Origin: Sipunculus nudus
Taxonomy: Eukaryota; Annelida; Sipuncula; Golfingiida; Sipunculidae
DNA length: 64,000 nucleotides
Direction of reading: 5' to 3'
Assembly: GCA_026874595.1 (NCBI GenBank)
Contig: CM049315.1
Span: forward strand, 58,774,889-58,838,888
The position numbers and the translations under genes were made by a program. Below the pieces are notes generated by a model. The model saw nothing but the letters and a program-made list of their open reading frames with translations. It made no database searches and was not told the DNA's origin. This document shows, piece by piece, positions 49,952-63,254 of the stretch (position 1 is its first letter; the number at the start of each line of letters is the position of its first letter).

Positions 49952-50825
49952 ATCTTTTAAGATTAATTATTGCATATGCTCAGCTATAGGGTGTGGCTTT
50001 ATAGTCATATACAATTTGTTCGTTTTTCCAGAATGTGTCCAGTCTGCTTTTGAAAATATTTTAATTTGTAGACTCGGTAATATGGTGAGGTAGACTGTTA
50101 CAGAAATTTATTCTGTTCTATACTGAAGAATTTAAGGCATATTTTCTATAATGTTTAAACTAGATCTTTCCTAAGTTTTCCTAGATTTTCGGATATTTGT
50201 CCGGGTTAAATTTTAATAAGGACATTTTGGACCAGTTAAAAGCATTATTTTTATCATTTTGGAGTAGGTTACAGTCTTCATAATTACAGATACCTTTGAA
50301 TAATTTTAAATCATCTGCAAAGAGGTAAACTTGAAAGTGTTATCTATATGTGACGGTAGGTCATTTATAAATATTATAAAAAGAAGTGGGCCCAGGCTTG
50401 AACCTTGAAGGACCCGACTTATAAAGAACGTACGTACATCTTCCCAGTTCGATAAAGCACCTTGCACACATATATACCCTTTGTCGTCTAACCATCAGAA
50501 AGCTTTTTATCTATTCTAATAATTTACCTATTATCCCATACCTTTGGAGTGTATTCAAAAGTCTTTTGTGTGGTACTTTATCAAAGACTTTCATAAAATC
50601 ACAATATATAATAAATCACCCCTCCTTGGTAGATAATTTCTGTCCATTTATCCAAAACTATTAACATTTGTAAGACTGTTGATCTGCCTCCTGAAAATCC
50701 AAGTTGTTTTCTGTAAACAGTTTATTTTGTTTCATGTTTGATTATTTCTTCCCTAATGATTTCTGCTATTTTATCAACTACATTAAAAGAGTAAGAGTGA
50801 CGCCTTTTAGATAGACCAACTTATA
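49907..50825 (-). pseudogene. Non-LTR retrotransposon, reverse transcriptase to 3' tail
   Basis: On the minus strand, across several frames: QLGFSGGRSTVLQ (a GFR.GRST-type phrase), DFMKVFDKVPHKRLL then YGIIGKLLE with a stop where W is usual, VLQGSSLGPLLFIIFINDLP, and FADDLKLF, which is the catalytic (F/Y)ADD box. Downstream are a weak FNPDK match and a C-terminal NSLPHHI-like region. The copy ends in (TAA)n, seen on the plus strand as (TTA)n at 49907-49949, which suits a LINE with a microsatellite tail. Stops and frameshifts make it inactive. The clade is not certain; CR1- or Jockey-like. Confidence 0.85.
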
Positions 50826-51011
50826 ACTATATCATTACTACAATAACTCGATCGAATATATATATATACATACATACATAAATACACACATACACACATA
50901 CATACGTACACGATCGAGTCACATTATAGATATACAACCCGGTCCATATTATAATGATATCTAGATAACACGGTATCTGTTAAAGACACTGAATGATAGT
51001 CTATATAGAGA

Positions 51012-51667
51012 CACAGGCGCTTGAATCGCTATTTGTGTTGATATTGGCTTAAATCGTGTTCAATTTACCTTAACAACAATCCCCTACCGTTCAATGAGCT
51101 GTAAACCATGTTATATCGCTTGCCGGTACTTGTTTATATAATAGATACACAAGGCCGGCATCCAAGTCTGCGGTGGGTTGGCGATAATACAAGAAATCAA
51201 TTCAAATTCCCGAATATTTCAAAGATTTTCGAGGGAAGAAACTTACAGTCGTTAAATGGCCAGTTCTTCTTTCTATAAAAGCATTAACAATTCCAATACA
51301 CACAGTGTACCACTTGTAATGAGCTCTTATTTGTAACTAGTCTGCATCCATTAAGCAGCTGTTACCCCAAACGAGGAAATCCCCATTTATCTTGGTCAGC
51401 AGTAAGGATTCCCCCCTGGAACCTAACACCTGATTGGTTGATAACGATGGAAATAGTAATCTGGGTTAAATCTGTCTGCTCGTCGCTTAATGGATACAGA
51501 CTCGTCCGCAGACTTGGATGCCGGCCTTGTGTATCTATTATATAAACAAGTACCGGCAAGCGATACAACATGGTTTACAGCTCATTGAACGGTAGGGGAC
51601 TGTTGTTAAGGTAAATTGAACACGATTTAAGCCAATATCAACACAAATAGCGATTCAAGCGCCTGTG
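51012..51667. mobile_element. Element with 162-bp terminal inverted repeats
   Basis: Arms 51012-51173 and 51506-51667 are inverted copies with only two mismatches. The ends are CACAGGCGCTTG and CAAGCGCCTGTG. ATAGAGA precedes the left end (51005-51011) and follows the right end (51668-51674), a likely 7-8 bp target duplication. The 332-bp centre has no transposase. Long, near-identical arms point to a young non-autonomous DNA element. Confidence 0.85.
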
Positions 51668-51884
51668 ATAGAGACATCCGCCGATAAATTCGCCTTGACA
51701 TTTAACATCGTGTCACAGAGTAGTATTTCACATTTGCATTATGTCATCGCACTTTTAGACAATGATTTGCATGCTGCCCGTCCATTTGTTCACCACGACC
51801 AATTTAATCTGTGATAGCAAGTCACTTTGCAATTTCCCTCCAGGCATTTACCTGGAGTAAATTTAACCACAACCCCCTGGGAGA

Positions 51885-51983
51885 ACACGGACCAATCAGG
51901 AACGCGTTCGTGACAGATGAAGATCACGTGGTGCAAACAAAGCAGTATGGGCTTTTGTGTTTGCGGGAGCAAGCCACCCCACA
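51885..51983 (+). promoter_or_regulatory. Putative promoter / 5' UTR
   Basis: CCAATCAG (51892-51899, a CCAAT box), GAACGCG, and an E-box CACGTG (51925-51930) cluster just upstream of the ATG at 51984, in a locally more CpG-rich stretch. Confidence 0.45.
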
Positions 51984-52312
51984 ATGTCGCTAAATAGCCG
52001 GGAAAATTCAACATCCTCTGGCGACAGCAGTAGCGTACAGTCGGCAATTTTCATCGCAAACGACAGTGATCTCGATTTATCTCAGGACAATGAAACCACG
52101 GACCAGGATTCCGACCCAGAGGCAGTCGAAATGGATGCCATGAGTGGCGAGCTTCACGCACGCTCAAATCACATCGGTGGCGATGTCGGCCAGTTGGATT
52201 TTCAAAGAGACTTATCATCCAGCGAGTCAGAAACAGATTTATCTGAACAGCTGAGAAATGAAGAAGGGCCCATGGGTGACGACTCAAGCTCCAGCTCTGA
52301 AAACACGGAAAT
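51984..52312 (+). CDS. First coding exon of unidentified acidic Ser-rich protein
   Basis: The frame starts at ATG 51984 (context CCCACAATG) and gives about 109 residues before a strong donor GTGAGTAAA at 52313, leaving a phase-2 end. The peptide is rich in S, D and E: SSGDSSSVQ near the start, NDSDLDLSQDNETTDQDSD in the middle, then SSSESETDLSEQ and GDDSSSSSENTE at the end. It looks disordered, with many possible casein-kinase-2 sites, and has no membrane segment or zinc finger. Such tails are common in nuclear and chromatin proteins, but I recognise no family. Without splicing, the frame stops one codon later, so a short 110-residue protein is the alternative. No later exon is recognised in the remaining 11.7 kb. 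Confidence 0.55.
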
Positions 52313-52738
52313 GTGAGTAAATTCAGCCCCTGTTATTGGGTTAGGCCGAGCCTGTTTTTGAGTGATAATACGTGAAGCTGGGCGATTTATTAATTTTTAT
52401 AGTTCAGTGTGTGGCTTCCCGAGACAGAGTGCAGTGACCCTGTCAAACACAGACCGGTGATAATGGGAAAATACTGGACTGGGAGCATGCTCCTCGCATG
52501 TAGGCTTTTTTGTGTACATTCTAATTTTTCCTGTTTTAATCATGTCAATTAAAACATTCCAAATGATTAAAAAAAAAGGGGGGGGGGGGTTAATCCTTAA
52601 TTATTTAATTTATAATGATTAAGTAAAAAGGGTTGTTTGCATGATTGTTTTGATAGAAGTATATAATTGATTCACTGTCAATGTCATACATGGATAGACT
52701 AATGTAAACATGATTAAATAAATAAGTTTTCATTTCAA

Positions 52739-52791
<53 letters not shown>

Positions 52792-55700
52792 TACATTTTT
52801 TTCACACTGATTTATTAGCAATAATTTGTAAAATTATGTCAATTGCCAGATCATTTGAACTGCAAGTTCAGTGATCAATGGAAGCATCACTTCTGATTTG
52901 AAGATGTTTCTACTGTATAAATTAAATTATAAATATATATTGTGTAATATTATAAAAAGTCTATGAAAACCTTTTTTGACACAAAAACACTGAAAGTGAT
53001 TGGTCATACTAACATATATAATATATAAATAATTTTCCAACAATATCCTGGGAACTGTTAGAGCCAAAGCAAGATATTATCAATTTATCATTAATTAATT
53101 TATTGAGTCTTGTCACCTTTTACAACCAGACTGATAAATAAAAAAGCCAGTTTTCATTAACAGCTCAGTTACTTAACACTAGTCTGATCACTTTCTGTGC
53201 CCAAAGTCAGTCTTGCATGTCCTTATAGCCTGTGTGGCCAGTTTTTGATATGCATCCCCATTGATCAATTGTATTTGTGGGAGGAGGGGGGTCTTATACA
53301 TGTCAGGCAAAAAACAACCAATTCCTAAAGCCAACCTACCAATTTTTTGCTGGCCGATTTTTTTAACAGTCTGGAAAGATCTACAATACTTGGCAACCAT
53401 TGAGTGCCTGCACACCTACCAATTTTTCCTGCAAATCACCAGATATCTTCAGTCATTTAGGTCAATTCTGATTTTGTCTGTGGGATTATTATTGGTGTCA
53501 GGAATGATAAAAAGAATGAATGATCATTTGAAAATCAGCTGATTTTTTGGTTTGATCATCACGTTTACTGAATTTTCCAGCTGGATAAAAATTGGTCTGA
53601 AAATCCTTTACATTGTGATGAATTTTGCAGCCGATTTTTCCTGCCGGATTAAAAAAAACTATAATACTAAAAATGAAATATCTGCTGGAACATGGTGGAT
53701 GGGAGGACTGCATAACACATGATCTGAAATCTTGGGTAAAGATGGTATAGAAACCTGTATTAAGTGCATGAGTTTAAAAGGCTTGCTAGCACTGATTTAT
53801 GTGCAAACTAAATACTTGAACAAATTTTATAATACTTAAAATAAAGCCTGCCATTTACAAGTGTTGTTTATATGGTCAGATCCCAGTCCTGTGTGCAGCA
53901 GTATTGATTAACAGTGATTTGTTTATTAATGATTTTAATTTCAGGTATTTTGTAAGTTAACACTTTATGGTACATGGATTTATGAAACCAACAAACATTT
54001 GTATGAAAATAGCTCCCCTTTAATACTGCAGTTTTGCATCATGGACAGCTGTGGTGATAGGCTCAAGCCAAGTCCCTTAGAACTATAATTTCATTAAGCT
54101 GAAGGGAGCTGAGTTTGTGCAACCAGGGTAGGCTTCAGTACAACATGGTTCTCAAAAATATAAAACCCATCAATTAGCATATATCTGCAGGCAATCAAAA
54201 GTTAGTTGAAAACAAAACTACTGTGATAAACGTCTCTTGTCAACAAAACCTCCAAGATTGACGCCCCAGATGAAATCACAGACTAGTTATATATGATTGA
54301 TAAAATATATTACATTTGAAAAGATAACCAACATACTCTTGATAAAATGGGTACTTTTTAACATCGCCAAATTGACTTGGATTCCTTAGAGCCATTTGAA
54401 GGCAGCCACTTTTTGCAAAGTGGAGCTTCAAAAGTCACCAAAAGACTTCTAAATTTGAGAAGTTTTGTACAAGTGAGCCACTAACATGCCACTGGGCACC
54501 ACATAAAATGTATATATATAAAACAACAAGAAAGAACATATAAATGTGATTTATTTTAAAATTATGTTTTATTAAATTGTTTTATCAGTCAACTTTGAAT
54601 ATTACTAGCTTTTCCTATCTGTTCATTATTTTGAGTGTGAAGACCTGTTTAGTTTCATCCTAAATAAGACAGATGTTGCTTGAACAATATAATGAACATA
54701 ATCAATATAATGGCTAAGCTTCAGTGACAAAAGTCCAATGCGACCACTGTCAATTGTAATATAGATATGAACTATCATGAAAAAAACTACTGGTTTTACT
54801 TGATATCCATCACAGTAAACGTGCTGACCATTCACTTTACTGGATTTGTGTTGGTCTGTTATACCCACAGACTCTTTAGAAGACGAACCCATAAATTATC
54901 TTAATGTATTTAAATTGGTAATTTACAAACTATCACTTTTAGCAAAAAGAAATTGAAATATTTAGATATTGTCATATACTGTTGCAGATGAAAGATTCAA
55001 TATAAAACTGTTTAAGTATCTTTTTTTTACTGTTTTCTAATCTGCATTGCATTTTTCTGCTATAGAAGAATTGTTTAAAACCAACTGTTTCAGTGAAACA
55101 TCTCTTCCTTAAAGCTGAAGTACCAACTAAACAAATTATCTGGACACAAATAGTTGAACATTCAAATATAAAAAATAATGTTGGACAAGTATGACATATT
55201 AAGACTTCACGAGGTAATATCTGTCTATAAAAAAAGCTAAGGATGTATCATTTTACATGGTAATATTGTTCACTATATCCATCTTCACTCCCATATTATC
55301 CCTGTTTTGACTTTGATGTAAAGGGAGACATTTTTACAGCCTGCAGATCTGAAAAAGATATCAGACTTAGGGATAAACAATGTTAGACAAAGAAAAAATC
55401 CATAAAACTAATTCATGAGCCGGGCACTTCTGCTGCCACATTGTGTGTCGCTGGGGAGTGGGTGTGAGGGTATGATTGATGGGTTTAGGGCATGCTGAGA
55501 GTCGGGTAAAGACCAGGCTTCAGTGACTTGTAATGCCCAGCAGTAGGTGCTCATGATCCAAGCACCTGGTGTGGCTTTTTGTTTGCGATCATTTTTGCTA
55601 CTAGCTACACACAGGATATGAATATATAAGCACCCTAGACAAGTCATTGAACATATTCAGGCTGGCACAATATGCTCTTCCTCGGAATGGTTTTCTTCTC

Positions 55701-58450
55701 TAGGCATATTTTTTGTTATATACTGTATTGTGATGTCAGAGTGTCATGAAAATTACATATGTCATGCAGGGACCCAGTTATCTGCAGCTTTAGAAATCAG
55801 GAAATTTTCAGTGAAGAACTGGGATTGAAAGAAAGGCATATTTCTAAAAAATAAAGAATAGCAATGTCCACAATTTATAATCAATTGTCTTCAGTGTGCA
55901 CTGATACTGTGCAATTGTTATTTACTACAAATAGAATGCTTGTCAATTTCCAGGGTACAGGTAACTTTACTCCTGCTTTAACTCTGCCTTGGCATGATAT
56001 ATCTTTGTGATCAAGGAATGTCCAAGAAATAACGTTACCAAGGATATTGTCTTGGGAACTGTTGAAGCAGTACAGTGATTCTTATACAGAATGATCCAGG
56101 ATTCTCAGTAAATATGTTTGTGTTTCATAGTTAAATACATACATTAACACAAACAGTATTTGCAGGCTGTTTGTAATTATAGGGATATTTGCTAACGCAA
56201 GCTGTACCTCACTGCATGGTTCAGGCTAGGAGTTTTTCCCATAATAAATCTTCTGGATTTTACAGCTTCACAGCTGTACTCCAGGTCGCATTTAATACAT
56301 ACCACCTTTTAAATGATGAATACTCTTATAATCCTTCTCATAATCTAAGGTAGTGCTCAGGTAGTGTTTAGAAAAGTCCATCCCCCACCAAGCCCACATG
56401 CCCTTTAAAATACATGATCATGCATGGATCACACAGAATTAATGTATTATCCAATTTTTTGGGGCCAAAAAATCTAGGGGATTAAATGAAAGAAAAACAG
56501 TTGCAGGCCTGCCAAATCACCACCCTTTTTTATTTTGAGGATTTCCTAAAAATTATGCTAATAACTCTTTTTTTTTCAGCAGCACTCTTTTTTTTCCCCT
56601 CTTTCTTCAGTGAAAGAATTTCAATATGTACTATCTCTCTCCTGCTTTAATAGTCTAGTTTGAACAAGAATTTCAGAATTTGACACTTCACAGTTTTTAT
56701 GTATGCAGATGTCCAGCGTGTCATAATATGTTGAAAATGCCCTATCTTCATGTGATGTGCCCATTGTATGTTTCTGACATTTGGAACAAATATATACACA
56801 TTTGTAGAAATTGCTGCTAGTGGTACTCTTTTATTCACTCTTTTTTTCAAAGTCTACTTTTTTTCCAGAGCACTTACTCTTTTTTTCGGTCATTTTCCTT
56901 TGGCAGGCATAATTTTTATGAGGTGTAAAGCCATGGTGAAAATAATGTAATAACAAATATGTGAAAGATAAACATGAACATATATATCAGTTTATGTTGA
57001 CTAGGTATTATGTAACATGTAACAAAACTTAAATCCTCCTACATAAAGCTAGATATATTTAGTCCTGAGCTTTCTGCCATGGCAGAGTTCAGGCAGTCAA
57101 GACTTAATGGTCCAGCATGCTGCACAGCTCAGATAAGATTGATAAAGGCTGGTGGTGGCTGGGCTTCAGCTGGCCTAGGGACAGATGTGTAGGGCTTCAC
57201 CTGGTACTTATTACAACAGCACTGTATGCTGGCTGCTTCCAGCATCCTATCTCCATCAGCTTGTGCTATTTGCTGTAACACTATTAGTACTCAGTATACT
57301 TCTTATGATGTAAATTGTCAGTCTGTGAAGACAAGCAAACACAGCAGCTTGTAAAACATACCTGGGTCTGGCAGAAGGGTTATACATAATTCATCTTCTC
57401 TCTGGTCTATTTTTTGTACATGACATGCAGACTGACTGATGGATAAACTTTAAATCAATGATAATTTTTTTTACTTTGTGTATGGTGATTGTCCAGAGTG
57501 ATGGTCTTTTTGTTATCAGATTTAAGCAAAAATCCTCCAGGATGACAATTTTACTCCTTTTGCCAAATCTGTTCTCCATTTTGCTCACCAGGGGGCATTG
57601 TGCTGTTGTTCACATCTTGATACTTCCAATCAGGGGCTTTAAAAGCCTTAAAAAGTTAAAATCCTAAAAATAGAATGTGTGCATGAAGTTTGTAGAAGAT
57701 GTGCTGATGAACTTGAAAAAAAACAGCTCATGCTGGTAAAGAATACAGAATCTGATACCACTTGTCGAAATTTGAATAATTTATTCAGGTGTGTCAGTTA
57801 CCTGAATTAAATACTTGCAAATACATTCTAATTTACATCACTGGCAGGTGTGCCGGAGGTTGAAACTGACACCCTAATTGGTGACTAATATAATCAGGAA
57901 GCACCAGTTGATTAAGTTTGAGCTGTCAGCAGTGTTCAAGCACATGTATATTGTCCTGCATAGCATTTTAAATTATATGAAACAGCATTCAATCAGACTG
58001 GGTTTCACTAGAGCACACGCCTCTGCCAAGGTTAAACAACCTTGCCGGATCGACCTATGTATTAGGATCTGCACCTACATTTAGTGCTGCCATCCTGTGT
58101 TTTTTTAAAAGAAACATATTTTTTTTCAATAAAGACTATGCTTTTTCATACTTTTTTTTCAGGGGTTAAAACTTTTCTACACTCTTTTCTCAAATCATTA
58201 TATTCAAGTGGTGCTTTTAGGATGTTTACATGAAATTATTGAATGCAGTAGACATAATAAAAGTGGCATTTCATTTTTGCTTATTTTTTTAAAATCTTGC
58301 CTATTTTTGAAAAAATCCCTGGACATATAGAATACTGAGGAGTCATGCTATAACTCACCACATAACTGCATATTCTTACCCAAACCTTGTCTAGAAGTAG
58401 CACATGCTTTAAAATTGTACAAAATTGTGTAATTTGGCAATGATTTTTAC
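52313..58450. other. Probable long intron or intergenic DNA
   Basis: AT-rich, with (TA)n at 52741-52790, a poly-G run near 52577 and a CACCAGGGGGCAT motif at about 57588. I find no exon with flanking splice sites and no repeat family shared with the rest of the window. Confidence 0.45.
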
Positions 58451-58454
58451 TTTT

Positions 58455-58830
58455 TAGCTCAGCTGACAATAAGTCATCTGAGCTATAGTCGTGGTCCATT
58501 GTCTGTCGTCCGTCCGTCTGTCCGTCCGTCCGTAGATGTGGCACGTTTTGAAACCATAAGACCTAGGAATCCAAAATTCAGCATAATGTTAGATGTCCCC
58601 AAGATCTCCTACCAAGCCGAAAACTGGGTCTTTGCGACCTCGTTCCTTTGAGAAATTAAGGAAAAACCTCAATTTTTTATTAAAAACCTATTTTCACACT
58701 TCAGGACTGCCTAATATCAAAACCACTCATCTGTTTTCCCTCATATTTACCATAAATATTCTTCTATATAGTTCCTATGTACATGCCAGAAATTATGTCT
58801 GTATTATATAATTTAAAAAAGTTATGGGCC
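58455..58830. repeat. Dispersed repeat headed by TAGCTCAG foldback
   Basis: TAGCTCAGCTGAC and GTCATCTGAGCTA form a 13-base stem with one mismatch (58455-58485), followed by a (GTCC/GTCT)n tract and a body related to the next array. Confidence 0.7.
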
Positions 58831-59054
58831 CAAACATAATGCATTTTGTAAAAAATCAGGAAAGATATTTGATCACTTAACACAAAACTTGTTAAAGCTA
58901 TGGACTTTTTTTCCAGTAATATAACTTTAATTTATCAAAATTAAATTGTATACCCAAAATTAGATCAAAATCTTTTAAATTTTTTTAAAATATTAACAAA
59001 AATAAAAAAATTGGTACCTTAAATTTTGCCCAACTTTGACCATGGCACGTTTTT

Positions 59055-61665
59055 TAGCTCAGCTGACTGAAAGTCATCTGAGCTATAGCGATCACTCTTT
59101 GTCCGTCGTCCGTCTGTCTGTCCGTCTGTCTGTCTGTCCGTCTGTCTGTCCGTTAACCAGGCACAAATCGTAACCGCTAGAACTGGAATCTTCTTACTTG
59201 ACATCCTGGGAGGTCCATGAAAAATCTCCTTGGAAACCAGAAATTAGGTCTCTGTTACCCATATCCTTCGAGCTATGGGGCCCAAAAGTACCCCCAGAAA
59301 AGTCCAAAATTTCATACAAAAACTTCAATATCTCATTAACAACTTGACTGATGGTCATGATTTTTGGCATACATATTGATCATGAGAGGTTCCATCAGTT
59401 CCTGAAGACTGGTGGTGCCACCTGTATTTTTCGATTTTTTACGAATTTTTTTCTCTATTTTTGAGACCTTTAAAAATGTGAACATCTGTTAACAAGGCAC
59501 AAATCGTAATGACTGGACTTAGAATCTTCATTCTCGACACACTGAGAGACCTATGAAAAGACTCCATGGAAACCAGAAATTAGGTCTCTGTTACCCAAAT
59601 CTTCCAGCTATTGGGCCCCAAACTACCCCCCAGAAAAGTAAAAAATTTCAAACAAAAACTTCAATATCTCATTAAATACTTGACTGATGGTCATGATTTT
59701 TGTCATATATATTGATCATGAGATGTTCCATCACTTCCTGCAGACTGGTGGCGCCACCTGTATCGTTAAATTTTTTACAAATTTTTTTCTCTATTTTTGA
59801 GACCTTTCAAAATGTGAACATCTGTTAACAAGGCACAAATCGTAATGACTGGACTTAGAATCTTCATTCTCGACACACTGAGAGACCTATGAAAAGACTC
59901 CATGGAAACCAGAAATTAGGTCTCTGTTACCCAAATCTTCCAGCTATTGGGCCCCAAACTACCCCCCAGAAAAGTAAAAAATTTCAAACAAAAACTTCAA
60001 TATCTCATTAAATACTTGACTGATGGTCATGATTTTTGTCATATATATTGATCATGAGATGTTCCATCACTTCCTGCAGACTGGTGGCGCCACCTGTATC
60101 GTTAAATTTTTTACAAATTTTTTTCTCTATTTTTGAGACCTTTCAAAATGTAAACATCTGTTAACAAGGCACAAATCATAAAGACTGGACCTAGAATCTT
60201 CATTCTTGACACACTGAGAGACCTATGAAAAGTCTCCATGGAAACCAGAAATTAGGTCTCTGTTACCCATATTCTTCGAGCTATGGAGCCCCAAAGTACC
60301 CCCAAGAAAAGTAAAAAATTTCATACAAAAACTTCAATATCTCATTAACTACTTGACTGATGGTCATGATTTGTAGCATAACTATTGATCATGAGATGTG
60401 TCATCACTTCCTGCAGACTGGTGGTGCCACCTTTATTGTTTGATTTTTTACGATTTTTTCCTCTATTTATGAGACCTTTAAGGATGCTGTCATCTGTAAG
60501 CATGGCACAAATCATAACGACTGGACCTAGAATCTTCATTCTTGACACACTGAGAGGTCCATGAAAAATATCCTTGGAAACCAGAAATTAGGTCTCTGTT
60601 AACCATATCCTTCGCGCTATGGGGCCCCAAAGTACCCCCCCCCCCCCCCCCCCGAGAAGCCAAAAATTTCATACAAAAACTTCAATATCTCAATAACTAC
60701 ATCACTGATGGTCATGATTTTTGGCATACATATTGATTATGAAATGTTCCATCAGTTCCTGCAGACTTGTGGCGCCACCTGTATTTTTCGATTTTTTACG
60801 AATTTTTCCTCTATTTTTGAGACCTTTAAGGATGCTGTCATCTGTTAATGTGGCACAAATCATAACGACTGGACCTAGAATCTTCATTCTCAACACACTG
60901 AGAGACCTATGAAAAGTCTCCATGGAAACCAAAATTAGGTCTCTGTTACCCATATTCTTCGAGCTATGGAGCCCTAAAGTACCCCCAAGAAAAGTAAAAA
61001 ATTTCATACAAAAACTTCAATATCTCATTAACTACTTGAATGATGGTCATGATTAGTGGCATAACTATTGATCATGAGATGTGTCATCTGTTCCTGCAGA
61101 CTGGTGGCGCCACCTGTATCGTTCGATTTTTTACGATTTTTTCCTCAATTTTTGAGACCTTTAAGGATGCTGTCATCTGTTAGCATTGCACAAATAGTAA
61201 CGACTGGACCTGTTTCCCATATCCTTCGAGCAATGGGGCCCCAAAGTACCCCCCCAGAGTAGTCAAAAATTTCATACAAAAACTTCAATATCTCAATAAC
61301 TACATCACTGATGGTCATGATTTTTGGCATACATATTGATTATGAGATGTTCCATCAGTTCCTGCAGACTGGTGGAGCCACCTATGTTATCTATCAAGAG
61401 GGTACAAATTGCAACAACTGGACCTAGAAACTTCATTCTTGTCATGAAAGGAGGCACATGAAGAGTGCCTGTGGAAACTTGAAATTAGGTCTCTGTTACC
61501 CATATCCTTCAAGCTATAGGACTCTGAAGTATCCCTCAGAATAATGGACAATTTGATACAAAAGCTGAAGTATCTGAACAACTAATACAGAGATCATCAT
61601 GATTCTTTGCATGGATATTGACCAATAAGTGTTTTTAGCTCAGCTGACTGTAAGTCATCTGAAGT
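59055..61665. repeat. Tandem array, about 336-348-bp unit
   Basis: It starts with the same foldback (59055-59085) and ends near another copy (61636). About six or seven units share AAGGCACAAATCGTAA, AAACCAGAAATTAGGTCTCT, CTTCAATATCTCATTAA and CTGGTGGCGCCACCTGTAT. The core lies near 59410, 59747, 60083, 60420, 60767, 61103 and 61373, exact at 59747, 60083 and 61103. The units at 59480-59820 and 59820-60160 are almost identical. Confidence 0.9.
60639..60653. repeat. Poly-C tract in the tandem array
   Basis: A C-run of about 15 in one unit where the others have CCCCC or CCCC. It looks like an expansion of the ACCCCC site. Confidence 0.85.
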
Positions 61666-63240
61666 ATCCCTCAGAATAATGGACAATTTGATACAAAACC
61701 TCAAGTATCTAAACAACTCTTGCAGTGATCACCATGATTTTTTTGCATGGATATTGATCATTGAATGTGTCATCAGTTTCTGCAGTATGGTACCTTAAAT
61801 TTTGCCCAACTTTGACCATGGCACATTTGTTTCCTGTGAGCACGGTTGATATAATTTTCATATCATGCACACAAGGATTTCAGCTTTTTAGTTTAGAAAG
61901 CTGAAAGAAATTGGCCAAAAATTGTAGCTTTTATTAATGTTTTTATGAGACCATGTCAGACCTTAACTCTCTCCAGCCCCTCTTGAGTCACCTGTATGTT
62001 GACCTTGTTGAACTTTCAGCAAATTATGCATGCTTGAGGCGAGCCATACACTGTTGCAGGTAGGCAGCTTATGGCCAGCCACAGTTGATCCAGGTGTCCA
62101 ACCCAACTCATCTAATAGTTTTAACCAACAACATAACAATTAACAAAAAAAATAAATAAATTTTTATTGTTTTTTAATAACAAATTAAAGAAAAATAAAA
62201 AAGAATTTGTTAGTTTATAATAACAGGAAATCAACTTGCAGTAACTGATGATAAAAGAATCTTGTATCGATGGATATAATGTCACGTACTCCAAATAACA
62301 CCATGCAGTCACCTATGGTATTTTTCAGTTCAATTTTAATGATAAAAAAGTAAATCATATTATTCATTACTAATCATTAGGGATCATATGAAGGAAATTA
62401 ATGATAGACAAAGATGCAGTTGATATTATTAATCTAGATTCCTACTGTGTCTAGTGTGTACATTGATGTGAAATTAGTCCAAAATGAATATATTACATTT
62501 TTTTTTAATATAAATAAAAGCCATAAAACCAGGTACTTTTGATCATAATTTAAATGTGTGAATTTTGTATATTCTGGATTCTCAACATAATTGTTTGGCG
62601 AAAACTGAATAAATGCCAGTAATGGTGGGAAAACTTTGCAATTGTATTAAAATACGAATATGAATATGTACTCCATTATAAAATGTCTTGCATAAAGAAT
62701 TGGAATTCAGGTAAAAATGAAAGTATATGAATACCAGTGCAAATACTTTCAAAATGTATTCATGAATGCATTCATGAATATATTCTTTAATATTATTTTA
62801 ATAATCATTTTAGTTATATTTCATTTTAAAAAATCATAAGATTCTCTTATTATTTTTAATAAAAATTATATTTGGGACAATATTTGTAATTTTTTTAAAA
62901 TAAATAGTTAAACTCTTATATCATATGTTCTGCTTATAAGTTATATGGCCAAGTCAAAATCTGTGTGATAATAGTACTCCATTTGTTAATAAAATAAATG
63001 AAATCAATCCTCTTCCCTGTCTCCAAAGATAATATCATAATTGTATCCGCAGAAACAGAGTTTTGCGGATACTATGTTTTCAGCTGGCCGCCGCCGCCGC
63101 GTAGGTGTCCGGAGAACTCCTCCGTAACCGCTGGGCCGAATTTTCCGAAACCCGGGATTATGTTTGGGTCACATGTGAACTGCTGCGCCCCGATTTTGTT
63201 TTGACCTCTGACCTTTCCTTTGCGCTCTGCGTCCGTTTGT
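61666..63240. other. AT-rich, no gene seen
   Basis: Very AT-rich (62.1-63.0 kb). The GC rises around 63085-63200 at the edge of the last array (GCCGCCGCCGCG). Confidence 0.45.
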
Positions 63241-63254
63241 GCGTCTGTTTCCAC

